Shown here piece by piece: positions 35,132 to 46,762 of a stretch of 64,000 bases of DNA. Both the position numbers and the translations under genes were made by a program. This DNA comes from Kappaphycus alvarezii (taxonomy: Eukaryota > Rhodophyta > Florideophyceae > Gigartinales > Solieriaceae). Position 1 is the stretch's first letter. Each line of letters opens with the position of its first letter. The stretch is taken from assembly GCA_002205965.3 (NCBI GenBank), contig NADL03000070.1, forward strand, positions 186,001 to 250,000, in the 5' to 3' direction. The notes beneath the pieces are model-generated. The model saw only the letters and a program-made list of their open reading frames with translations, was not told the origin of the DNA and did not search any database.

Positions 35132-36895
35132 CGACGTGAGCTATTACCCAACGGGATCCCGTTGATACTAATGTGACTTCCGTGGTCAGACAAAACACCT
35201 GGTAGATCATAGAAACGCCTTATACATGCAATCACCTTCACACAGACGGGATCCCGTCTTTTCTGAAAACGATAAGTTGTGTTTATGCAAGCGATGCAAT
35301 CACGTATATTGGGATGTTAATAGCAAATATCTGAAGAATGTTAGAACTTTAGTTTGGTCTAATCCAAATGATGTGAACGCCGGCATACTCCCAACAGGGT
35401 ACGGTTTAAAGTGAATAATATCTGCGAATCACACTATCCACAAACAGCAGTAGGTATCATACTACCTAGTTTACACACATTATTTTTCATGCATATTGAA
35501 ACCCTTCCAAAATCCTCCTGCACACTTCACTCGTAACTTGACTTGGGCGTTGCGGGATCCCGCTGCAGATTTCAAGTACCACAAGGAACGTGCACATCGT
35601 ACTTTTTGGATGGGATCCCATTCTTTTTCAACCTCCTATCATTTCCTGCGCACCCGACCAATGTTCCAAGCGTTGCTGAGTGATATATTTTGCGGGATCC
35701 CGCCCCTTTGCAACACACTACAAGAACAATGCAGCTTCCTGGAACGAAAAAGGATCCCGTTTCCAGATATTTCTGAGTGAGATATTTTGCGGGATCCCGC
35801 TATCTCTGCCACCAACAACAGCTATAATGCAACTTCCTCGTTTCAGAAGGGATCCCGTTTCTTGCGCTTTTTCATTTCTTATCAGAACACCATGTTGAGT
35901 GTAGTGGTATCTCACTACTACCATGATTACTTGGAGAAGCCTGTAGCATGATCTAGGCATGCCGATGACGTTTAAATACCTAGAACATACCCCGGATATG
36001 AGGTAAAAGGATGCAATGGCGATCACCACTTTCAGCACCGGAGCATTTTTAAACTGTACTATTGGATTAAACACACAGCCATTGCGCAACAACATCAACT
36101 AATAGTTTCTTTGATAAATCCTACGATCGTCAGAATATTGAACTAACCCTTCAGTGGACCTACGAGACTGTAGACAATACTGGGGTTGATCTTTGCCAAT
36201 GAATGTATCGATTGGAGTGTAGAGTAGCAGTCATTATTCTTAGCCAAGTACGTTTGGAGTGGAATCTAGCACTCATAGCTCTGCAAGTAACATTTGATTA
36301 CCACACTGGAAGGGTACCCGATCGGGTGCCATACCGCAGCAAGGGTTTTCCATACATGGAACCGCAATTTCTATTGTTACAGGGCACTGATGTTAGTGCC
36401 AGGCACCTCCACCCAATCTCCACTCCCTGTGTCATGGGATTAAATACCTGCTGCCATAAAAAGACCCGATCGGGACAAAGGAACTCAGCACAGGCAACAT
36501 GAAAGAATAGCTGACATGACGATAGAACATACTAGCGTATCCGATGGGACTTTCACTGCTTCCAGAGGGGGGTCTTCCAACAATGTAACCATCATTACAA
36601 ACGGAAACTTACAGAAATGAGGGTCATACATGGGTGGATCCACCCAATGGAAAACCAGAGCAGAAAAAGGCGGGCCATTTTCGAAAATCGCACACTGTTA
36701 TTGCGCAGTTGGTCCCAGAAGCTACGTGATCAGCTCGAACCAACCTTGCCTTGACCAACTACATTATATTCATATCACCATCCCGTAATAACCCCTCGAA
36801 TGCCTTGATGTCTTTGTGTAGTGTCGATCGACACACATCATGACCATTGACTGAATTTCCGATGTCCTGAAAACGATCGTATCCGGCAGAGGACA
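35132..36895. other. Intergenic region dense in GGATCC palindromes
   Basis: No gene is supported. The stretch carries nine perfect 12-16 bp palindromes (GCGGGATCCCGC three times, plus others listed under the palindrome set), near-palindromes at about 35752 and 35848, and a ~97-bp tandem duplication at 35681-35876. Confidence 0.5.
35681..35876 (+). repeat. ~97-bp imperfect tandem duplication with two palindromes per unit
   Basis: Both units begin AGTGA-ATATTTTGCGGGATCCC, contain A-AATGCA-CTTCCT, and then a GGATCCCGTTTC half-palindrome. The second palindrome of each unit is imperfect and differs between units. Units start at about 35681 and 35777. Confidence 0.7.
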
Positions 36896-39800
36896 ATATG
36901 GAAGAAGCAGCGCCGCATTCAAGATGGAGAATCTCGTGAAGACGTCCCAGAAAAAATCAGCAGGAGAAGACCGCTCCCATCCACATGGCTCTAGGTACTA
37001 AGAGACTCGACTACGGAATCAGGACACGCAGAATTGAATCTACTTGATATCTCAGTGGAGCCTGCGCAAGATCAGAATCCGCATGAACAGGAGCCCCACT
37101 TTCCCTCTCTACTCGGAGGGTCAGCCAACGCAAGCAATAATCGATCGACTCATGCAAACACACCTGATCCGGTTGATGATGATCTGTGTCCAACTGGGGG
37201 AATATGAATTCCGACGGAGGGGATGATGTCAACCCGAGAGTTGTGCCGTCGATCGACGAGGTAATTGCTCATTTGCAACCACTCGTACGTCGAACTTTGC
37301 AGGACATAGAAGAATTGGAAATACAGGATGGGGATGATGACAATGTCGTACACGGGGATGACCCATTACGGAATGCATTTTACAACCTCCTCCCACCCAG
37401 TGACGAGGAAGACATGCAGCAGATGGACACAACCTCTCAAGACACATCTGCTGAAAAGCTACTATCGATACCTAAGCGGGTAATCAACCCATGGCCTAAA
37501 ATGCTTGGCTTTTTATTGGTATGTGGGAGTGTACGTTTCACAGTTGAACAATACGAGGAAGTCCGTGACATCATTCGTTGAATTGAACCTTCCTGTCAGA
37601 TACCTTCTTATTCTACTGTTCAAAGGGCGATTTTTTCGTACCTCCGATACATATGCTTTGTTCCTAATTCAATGTACCAGTTAACTGTCGATTTGTTGAA
37701 GCAGAAAAGCTTTTTACCACGCTTACAGTTACGAGCCATCCGAGGCGGCGATCGCCGCATGAATCGTACCACTTTGCCAGTGTGAATTGTACTTCCTTCA
37801 GATTGGGAAAAGTATGATGTCCTCGCTCTACCAATTTTCAACTAGAACTACGATATATTGGGGCGCAAGGATTCCATTGAATCAATCATGGTAGTGAGAG
37901 ATCGTATAACAGTGATAAATCCATGTGAATCAATTATTGTCATGCACGAAAACCAACTCGTCAAGGCGTATTGTGGTGCAAAAGTCAAGGCTCATGTTGA
38001 GAAGGAATGCCGCCGTGTACGTGATATAGCTGTGTGGCCTGATATGTGGAGAGGGGATGCGTGGGATCGAAGAGGAATGTACCGCAAAGTGCGAGGGACG
38101 CAGTGGCAAGGCCGTCAACCGGGGAACGTAGTATTGTGGTAATGTTGAGAACGTGCAAGCCTCTTAAGAAAGAGCTCTCCAAGACTGTTACCACATCAGA
38201 TCGGAATCCCGATCGTGGCAGGAGGAATGTGAATGGAAGGAGGAAACGAGGTCGCCCCCGGAACGTACAACTTCCTGATTCCAATCAATTCGTATTACAC
38301 GGCGATATATGCTGTCAGCTGCGATCGCAGCGCGATGACAATGTTGCAGCTGTTATTGTCTATAGACATTGGATTCCTATGGATGGTGTCACCCATACTC
38401 GTATGGTGTTCATGCGACGCCCACAGATGGAAGTCAATGTGCCCGCACATGATCTTCTGGAATCTCATATCATTTCCTCGCATGACGTTGTTTGTGACAT
38501 AACGTCTTCACTGTCCTGTTGGTGTAAAGTTGGATGAAGCAAGTGGTAGATCTTCCAGGAAGGTGCCAACATCTCCACCAAGAGGTTATTTGGATGACGG
38601 TACGCTGTATATCGTGTATAGATCACTGCAGTACTGTGATGACTTCAAACAAGGATCACTTCAGTCGTCACTGAAGGCTAGCGGATGTTATTTCCTTCCT
38701 ATGAACTTTCTCCCGAGGGATAGAACGACTCGTGCGGCAGTGCGGGTGATCAGCTTCACACCCCATGGTATGAGCTCGAACCAAATCCTAGTTTGCATCA
38801 TACCAGATCTGGTACAAGCATGCTCGAAGGGTATTTAGGGCAGACTACCAGATGGAACGCATGTCCGTATCTTTTTTGACGTGATTGGTTTTGTAGGTGA
38901 CTACCTAGAGTCCTTCGGTAGTGTAGATTTGCTGGGACATCGCGCAAATTTTCCATGCACAGAATGTTCCTTTCGTAAGAGATAAAACATTGGAATTTCA
39001 TTTGGGTACACAAATTCTGTGCATGGCTGTAATATGGCTACGCTGAGCTGTGCGGAAAGGACTTGGGCTATGAGGGAAATTGGTATTGATGCTGATGACT
39101 GCAACTACCTGGGAATGTGCGACAATCAGAGGGTATGTAACGAGAACTCTCCTCCACCAACGTTTGCTGAGGAAATGGCAAAGTCGGATCGGACATTCCC
39201 CTTACAATCGATGGCCATCATGTCGTTCCAGGGATTTTTGATCCCTACAGGGGCAACGTAATTGCGCCAGATCATCTCCTATCTGGTGTTGCACAGGATC
39301 TACTCGATTATTGCTTTGCGCTACTTCCAAATAAAGAGACCCGGAAGGATATTGAGTTTAATATGCAATGCACTAACGGAGAATGGATTGTGCAGACAGG
39401 GCTCCGTGTACAGTTCCAACAACAAAGGCTTGAATAATATGAGGCTCTTAGACATTTCCTGTGTTCTATGTGTGCCTTTGGGTGTATTCAAGACCTGTGT
39501 AAGAGACGCTAAAGAAAGCCGCGGGATCCCGCAGCGAGTTGTCAACGCCCTCGAAAACCTCCATAAGTTGGTTTGTTTGACTTTTTGGTAGCTCATTGAA
39601 GGACTACACAGCCCTGAAACAGTCAAGAACTTTCATACTGGCAGCCGTGATCAATATTTTTGAGATCTCCAAAAGCTTGCGCAACAGTATCCTGACGATG
39701 TACATGACCTGTGCAAACGTCTTTTCGAAGCAAAGAAGCTGTTGGACAAGCCCAATTTGCATAGTATCCTGGAGTTGGACTACCACACCATCCCCGCGTT

Positions 39801-40868
39801 TAGTCATACTCGCCAAATCATGGAGTTGGTATTGTAAAATGCACATCAGCCTCTGAAGAGATGCATCACGAGCGGCAACCATTTGAACGGAAATTAGGGC
39901 TGTTGGTCATTGTCTGGCTAATGATTGGCAAGGCCACGTAGCTCTACTGCGGAGTTATTCTCACACTGAGTCTTACACAACATCATCTGATGATACGTAC
40001 TATATGGAATTCGCTGAGGGTCGTTTGATGTTTGGAGAAGAAACAATGTCTATGCTTATGCATAAAGAGGACGCTCTCAGTGTCCGTGAATGCGCAAGGA
40101 ACATCGTCAATTTGGCTTTGAGAGGCCCTGTTTTGAAGCGCATGGGTTCAGGGGAAAAGACATGCAGGCTTCATACAGGTGTAGAATGGTGGAATAGTTT
40201 TGGTGAATTGAGAGATGAATATGCCAAAGATGTTCCGATCGGAATGAACGCGGCGATAGACATATGGCACGCAGTGGAAACGGCAAATGGAATATATGGA
40301 AAGTACATGGAATAGTGCGGAGATGTGAGTGCAATCTCAGTCACTCTTGCAAAAACATGCAAAAATTATCAAGGAAGTGAAGTACGACGGAGGCAAGTAT
40401 AAGGGCCGTTCGGCCCCTCACCACTGTTTGTACTCTGTATGCGTTGCACAAGCCCCTCTTAGTTCAACGACCTGGGCAAAAGGCGACCGTATCTTGCTCC
40501 CTTGTACAGGAGATGATGTCGTGGTGAAATATTTTGCAGTGGTCGCGATTCTGGGCTCAGATACAAGTGACATCATTCCGGAAGGAACATGGACCGTCGT
40601 GGTAAGGTGCAAAATATCAAAGCGTGGTGCCTTGTCCACGGAGTTTCCCCAGCCGGGATCCCACCTAACGCCCGAAACGTTTTCACTCCTCAAGCTTACA
40701 CGGAATGTACGTCGAATTGCTATTGTTCATGCATGTGGGTTTTATCTACTGAACAAATGTGCTCGAGACCCTACTGGATATCGATTTGATCATGGTGGAA
40801 CAATTTTCAGCGGTGAAACTTTCTACTACATCAATAGAAAAGGCGTGTTCCCACCAAGAATCGGATAG
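36896..40868 (+). pseudogene. Large transposase, KDZ/CACTA-like, broken
   Basis: One protein of about 1,200 residues can be followed on the plus strand through several frames. It starts with an acidic N-terminus (37187-37480: EELEIQDGDDDN, PPSDEEDMQQMD), then INPWPKMLGFLLVCGSVRF and VLPSDWEKYDVLALP. An AT-hook-like KRGRPRN lies at about 38255. The core has YCDDFKQGS (38630), GFVGDYLESFGSVDLLGHRA and PCTECSF (38885-38980), FDPYRGNVIAPDHLL (39240), DKPNLHSILELDYHTIP (39745) and NAHQPLKR (39837). The end has GETFYYINRKGVFPPR (40815-40860). From memory, this order belongs to large eukaryotic transposases with these CTxC and AHQPLKR boxes; the exact family name is uncertain. Seven or more stops, all explicable by C-to-T, and some one-base shifts disable it. 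Confidence 0.6.
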
Positions 40869-42400
40869 GAAATGGACAGGACTATACCCTAGGGCGACCA
40901 GATCTGGTCCAAGGGTACCGGCGGCAGTAACTGTGTCTTCCGGATGAGTACATATATATGAATTTTATAGCAACGTATTAAACAATGTCTAGTGAACACC
41001 AGAGGAAACAATGTAAGCAGCGCAACCTTCACTGCAGAGGAAATGGATCCATTGCCAACGTCGATGTTTTTACTACTGCGGCAGCACCTAATACAGTGCG
41101 TCAAGCTGTGACTTCAGCACCGTCGAAGCACCAAATGATGTACCTGACAACTCCGAAATTGCCACTGACGGAGCAAAGCTCGTACTGCTGATCGCGGGAA
41201 AATCGCCACTACGTGAGCACCGCTTGAAATGCTAACATCAGTGAATCCCATGTTCCCTCAACGAAGGTTGTCATACTGCCACTTAGCATATTCATTGTCC
41301 CTGTATCATAGAAAGCAGAGTCTACAGCACTAAAATCATCACTGCCAGTGGCACTGAATTCTATCTTCCTACCAGTGAATAAGACATTTCAGTAGTAGTA
41401 GAAATGCTGATAAACAGCATTACATGTGGTTTTGAGCAGCAATAGACTGTGATGTTTGCCAGCAGTACATATATTGCTGCATGCAATAATGAAAACAGCG
41501 CTGAGAGGATTTTTCAGCACTGCTTTCATTGTTCATGGAACAGTAAATTCGCTGTTTACGAACACCAAATTCTATGTTCCATGAAACAAAAAAGTACTGT
41601 TCCATGAGTAATGATTGTGTTGACGGTTAGTGAGTGACATATCTCGTTAACAGCAGTACAAAATACTGTTCAACGAACAGCAAATCAGTGGTTCGTAATT
41701 TCTGCCGCACGAAGGAAATTCCTTCGTAGTGAGCATCTCTAAATAGTACAACCTTTCGGGACCCTTGGAGGTTGTGTGTGAGATTTTGAGGCCTAATCGC
41801 GTAAAGAAGCGCAGAGAGAGAACCAATAGACTCATTTTCTTCATTATCGGTGTCTCAATCTCTTTCTTCATTGTAGCGCACACGTTTGATGAAGTTGCGA
41901 GGAGATCACAAGTGATTCTGCATGTTGTCGTTGGTGTGGATGAAGAGGTCTCTGGCCGAGGCAGGATTGGATTTGTGAGTTAAATTCATTGAAGCGTTGT
42001 GCACTTTTGAGTACAAAAAGATGATATCAACGAGGGATGTTGGCTAGGGGGGCGGCTTGAAAGGTGATCGGGGCCAAGGTGATCACGAGGAGGGAAGGGA
42101 AATGGGAACGACGTGAAGAAGATTGAAAATGATAGGACTCTTATCTGGCTGAAACTTACCAGAGTACGAGGGTTTCGTAATATCAAGATGATTGAGTCTG
42201 AAACATTTCTTTCAGAGGTTGGAATCCAATATCTATGGGAATGCCCTTTCTGGGCGCGAAATGCTTATATAAATGCCTTACATGACAAATATCTCTACAT
42301 CCACCAATCACTACAACTTAGAGGAGCAAGATTCATGTTTTGTGGTTCAAGAGCTTTCTAAGGGTTCCAAAATGAGTATCAAGGCTCAAATACTTGTATT
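40869..42400. other. Flank of the large transposase
   Basis: No gene is supported. The last palindromes of the set are at 40896 and 41042. Frames at 41765-41983 (plus) and 41647-41883 (minus) overlap each other and show no motif; the plus one has a short hydrophobic run only. The region may contain the right end of the element. Confidence 0.35.
41532..41690. repeat. Cluster of inverted AACAG/CTGTT motifs
   Basis: TCATGGAACAGTA at 41533-41545 is matched by its exact reverse complement at 41595-41607. Nearby lie CTGTTTACGAACA and GCTGTTCAACGAACAGC, another short inverted repeat. Such dense inverted motifs are common near the ends of DNA transposons. Confidence 0.55.
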
Positions 42401-45400
42401 TTACCGTATTGCACATTCCTCAGAGAAGATGTCCCTTGACTCGCAAATCGTGTGTTAAATCACAAAAAATTGTAAGAAAAGAAAAGAGTTGGATGCTATC
42501 GCGGATGCTTTATATCGAGCAATTTTCGTGTTGTGATTTCGTCGGCATGGAGAAGCGCAATCTATGAACGTTGGAAAAAGTTTTGAGTAACTATAAAGTA
42601 CACGGATAGAACATTCTTATAAGGATTTTAATGAATACAGATAGAAGGTAAAGGAACTTGGATGAGGGAACCGGAATTAGTTTTGCTATGCCTGAGAACT
42701 TGCTTTGGTTTCGTCCATATGTTGGAGAATCCAGCCTCGTTTTGGCTAGAAAAAACTTAGGGGAATAGAATTAGTTACTTGTTGTAGAATACGTTAAGCC
42801 AGATAATGCGACTGTAACCACATCACGTAGTGCAGATCATGACCGAGACACAGCTTCGTAATTGATGTTTGCTGGGACAAGAAATAATTCCGCAAATATT
42901 CATGGCAAGTCTTTCGTAATTGAAAAGACATGAATACAATTTATCACGGCTGTTTATTTCTTAAAATGAAGAACGGATATATTTTAGAAATTGGTAAGCT
43001 TGTCGTAATATCCTCTTGCCAGCATCGTATTAATTTTAAAGTGCTGAAAAGCCGTTTCAAGTGTTCTTTGATAGTCTATTTGAAGGGAAGGACGTCTCTT
43101 GAAATCTTGGGGGGATTCACGGCAAACTAAAAGCTGGATAGGCTTACGTTAAATACTGCTTTCAATGTTTTGATAAAATATCATCGTTGCACATTCCTTT
43201 TTATTCTGAGGAAGCCCTTTATAAAAAGAAATACAAAGGGATGCGCTTTACCAGCTGGTAGGATTTTTCTCTACTATCGGACTTTTGCTGGTTGAAAAGG
43301 TATAATATCGCCTATTCTTGTTGAAATTTAGGAATAGCCCTAGATTTAGTTTCAGTAGCTCCATTGAAGCGCTAATATGGTAAATGTTGAATTAAAAATA
43401 CGTGAAGCGCTTCTAAAAGAAAGATTTTACTTCGAAATCGCATAAGTGCGGGGTATTAGACGATAAAGGGAACCATCAGATAGCTCGTTCTCCTAATTAA
43501 ATTGCTTTGCTTAGCTTTGAAAGGACCGGTGATGTCGAGTAAACACTGGAATAGCTCTCTCCTATTATTTTGTGCGTAATTATCACGGAAATTGGACTTC
43601 ATTACCACCCATGCGATCCTTTGCATAGATAAACGTTTAATTCTAGACCAGAAAATGACAGTGCAGATGTTGAATATATCATTAGTCACCATTTATACTC
43701 TCTCGAGCCTTTTGGATTAAAATGATATCTTGGACAATGGATAGGGCTTTTAGGTTCATATTACAATACGGGCCGGTTTAAACAACAAAAATACTTTACA
43801 TACTTATGTGTGGATTCATTCGTGAAAGTACTGCGTATCTCGTTGCGAAATATAGAGCCCAGAAAATTGTGACCAAGCGCCACCTTAGTACATGCGGATG
43901 AAGCAGAGAGACTGCGAGCTCTTCGTTGAGAGCTTCAGGGCAGTAGGATTACTTTCTTTAATGATTATGGTGGTAATCATGCAGAAAATATATATGTGGA
44001 AAGAGATGAAGGGCGAACAGCCATGATCCATTTATTGAATGAGCGCCATTACAATAAAGGAATCGAGGGCACTCATCATGTTTCCGATGCTTTTACTTCG
44101 ATCTTCACTCCTGTACCGAGAATCTCAGCGGAATTTCAGATATTTTTCGGATTTTGGAATTAAATGAACCTACTTGTCGCTCACGGGACAACCAGGTAAT
44201 CTAAAACATTGAATCAAGATCATATCGCTTCACCGGGACGTGATAATAAATGACCCGTCTATTTTGCAGAAATTAGTTGGCGAGGGCGGCAGCTTCCTCA
44301 TTGGTTTGACTTTTATCAAGCTCCTGTATACTAATACCTTCCAAGAATCAGCTTTGGGATGCATGAAGCAGTATAAGCGGCAAAAATCGCGAATTCAGAC
44401 ATAATGTACATCAATATTTAGAAAAGATGAATTATTACACTTTTAAGGACCAAATTAAATCATCAGAACTCATCTGAATATTACTTTTCTATTCCTATGA
44501 AACTTTGCATACCTCTTCAACAACATGTCTCTTTATTGCTCTAAAGTCTTGGAAGTCGGGAACAAATTGTGCCTCACAGAGGCTAATGTGTATGTAGGTA
44601 CTTACCACTGATAACATCGTATGTAGAATAAAAAGAGGGTGAGCTATTTTCTGACAAGAAAAAATGAGAGGCAATTTAATAGTTCTATTATTCAGATGAC
44701 CGGTTTTTCACGAAAAAAAAAATTTACTGAATCTAGATAAGACACTGCATACTTCTTATAGATATTTTGACGAATAGTATAATTTTGGAGTTTTGCCTCA
44801 TATGGGGACAAAATGAGCCGGAGTCGAGGATAAGACTATTGCGGTATAAATATAGACACTAATAGGGATATTACTTGATTATATGGTATCGTGTTTAGCA
44901 TTTAATACTTCCTGGGGCAATATAGATCATACACACGTGAATATCAAGACTTCAGCTTCAATTCAATAATATGTTCCTAATTCCTCTTTCTCCAACTGAA
45001 TACTTTATTAATTGAGTATTTATATAGCTGTCTATCATTTGTTGAGAAAAATGGTAAGTAAGAAAAATTCAGCAATAGGTTGTACTCTTTATAGGCAAAA
45101 TATTTATTCATTTTGGTTCAAAAGCACGGTTTAAATATTAATTGAAATCCATCTAAATCGTTACAAAAAATTTATTCTTAACTTTTTCCCCTGAAAATAG
45201 AACTTCTATCTACTTAATAGCATATTACGATTTTGCAGACAGCTTAAGTCGAAAGTTTTCAGCTCCCGTGGACATGTTGGTACTTTTTTGTTTTTCAAAA
45301 TATTTAGAGTGGTTGTAATGGATTCCAACTAAATACCGAAATAAAAATATTATATGTTTCATTCCTATCATATTTGATTGGAAAAAAGCATAAGTTTTGC

Positions 45401-45515
45401 CATGAGACGTCACGAATAGCTAAATATGTCAGATTTAACGCCTCCTTCTCTGTGGTCGTATAAAAATAAATTATCTAACCATAGGAACTGGAAGAATATA
45501 TTTTTTGGAAGAATT
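42401..45515. other. AT-rich gene-free DNA
   Basis: About 3.1 kb of AT-rich sequence. Short frames such as 42930-43130 (plus) and 43456-43692 (minus) have no motif. Nothing is supportable. Confidence 0.45.
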
Positions 45516-45518
45516 GTT

Positions 45519-46762
45519 TTATGTCTCCTTAATTTGTTTGAAATTCATGTTATCTATTATTTTTAAATGAGGATTGGCATATAGTGGGGCAGAACAATGG
45601 ATCGTCAGAGATTCCGGTATTACTTCATGTTTCAGGCATGCGTTAGTATACCACAGCAACTGTTTCACCTCTGCAATCCTGAGCTTAGGTGTATCGTTAC
45701 CCCCGCATAGCCTTAGGCTCTCCGGGAAAAGCCGAATGGGGAACCCTTCAGCCGAATCCAGAATGACACTTTGATTGGCATCTACGAGTACGCAGTGATC
45801 TACCAAATGCACAGGGTTCTCCAGGAGAAGCACAAGCCACACTTCCTTCCTTAAGCTCCCAATAATGCGGCATGCATCTTCAATACTGCTGCTGCTAACC
45901 ACCTTTGCATCGGCAAACCTTCGGATATTAAGTCGCATCCCAAGGCTCTTAATGAGGGCACCTGCTCTACCGATACTGGTTGGCCGTTTTCCGCAATCAA
46001 TGAGTTTATCCCTTGCACGCGACGCGACCTCATGGCCCAGCAGACAATACGCGCCATTCACAATGGACGCTGAGATACAGTCTAGCATCCCACTAATCCC
46101 AACCATGTCCTGATGTTCTCGCACTTCATATTCTTTGAGTTCAGGTCTCGAATTCCTAGCACCGCACACACTCGTATGCACGGATACACCAGGGTTCCTA
46201 CGGCAAAAGCGGAGTATCGTGTTCAGGGCTGACTTATCAAAACGTTCCTCATTAATGCGGCAGAGCTGTCTAGGACCCGGGACGACCCAGCTACGTGGTG
46301 CAACCTTGCGCCTTGTGAGTGCAAGCGGAATGGCATCGAAACGCACTATTCGATAACCCACACTCGGTGGTGAGAGCGAATCGATATCAATATAAAAGTA
46401 GCTTGACGCGTCCTGAATCTTTGATTTGCATCCAAACCAAACGCCCTTACGGAATTCCTTGCCGTTAATGTTCACACCGCTGCCGAACATTACGGCATCA
46501 ACAGTCCATTCAGTGGTTTCCATATCGACGGATGCATGCTTGCCACAAGTTGGACCAGTTACTGTCAGTCTAGTGAGACTCTTTTCGTTGTCACTGGTGT
46601 GGTCAAAATAAGCGGGCACCGAACAACTGCTGGTTCACGTTCTTGTGAGATTCGGTTGAGAGCAATTTGGAAAGCACCATCGGCGATGGTATTGTTGCTT
46701 TGTGTCGGTTTCTTCACTGAAACGTGCAACATTGATGCTCTTCCATTCACACAACGCACCAT
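45519..46762 (-). CDS. Putative papain-like cysteine peptidase, one frame change near the 5' end
   Basis: A long frame (46619-45519, 366 codons) is intact. Its true N-terminus is probably ATG 46762 in another frame (MVRCVNGRASML ... QEREPAVV), joined by one indel near 46620. The C-terminal half carries GISGMLDCISASIVNGAYCLLG (residues about 175-196) and, about 75 residues later, LVDHCVLVDANQSVILDSAEGF. A Cys at a helix start, then His and a following Asp on strands, is the order of papain-fold peptidases (C39, OTU and related). The catalytic role is inferred from order only. The N-terminal half is not recognised. Similar proteins are, from memory, encoded by repeats in oomycetes. It stands alone between AT-rich DNA and a hAT element, without visible partner genes. 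Confidence 0.5.

Larger units (their letters stand above)
30507..41053. repeat. Set of interspersed GATC-centred palindromes
   Basis: Perfect palindromes of 12-16 bp, all centred on GATC. CGATCG core: 32224-32237, 32390-32403, 32603-32614, 32808-32821, 32998-33011, 33378-33391, 33821-33832, 33906-33917, 36316-36327, 36821-36834, 37247-37258, 37745-37758, 38318-38331, 40233-40244. GGATCC core: 34282-34295, 34409-34420, 35149-35164, 35244-35259, 35552-35563, 35610-35621, 35692-35703, 35789-35800, 36631-36646, 39521-39532, 41042-41053. AGATCT core: 38801-38814, 40896-40909. Shorter or one-mismatch forms occur at 30507, 31060, 34604, 35037, 36122, 36463, 36871 and others. Outer arms differ from site to site, so these are not copies of one repeat. 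They lie in genes and between genes alike. I noticed none of this length centred on GATC elsewhere in the window. Confidence 0.9.

Noticed and set aside
30507..41053. CRISPR array or bacterial HIP1 block
   Set aside because: There are no regular direct repeats with spacers. Palindrome arms vary. The neighbouring genes are eukaryotic transposases and carry possible spliceosomal introns, so a bacterial insert is unlikely.
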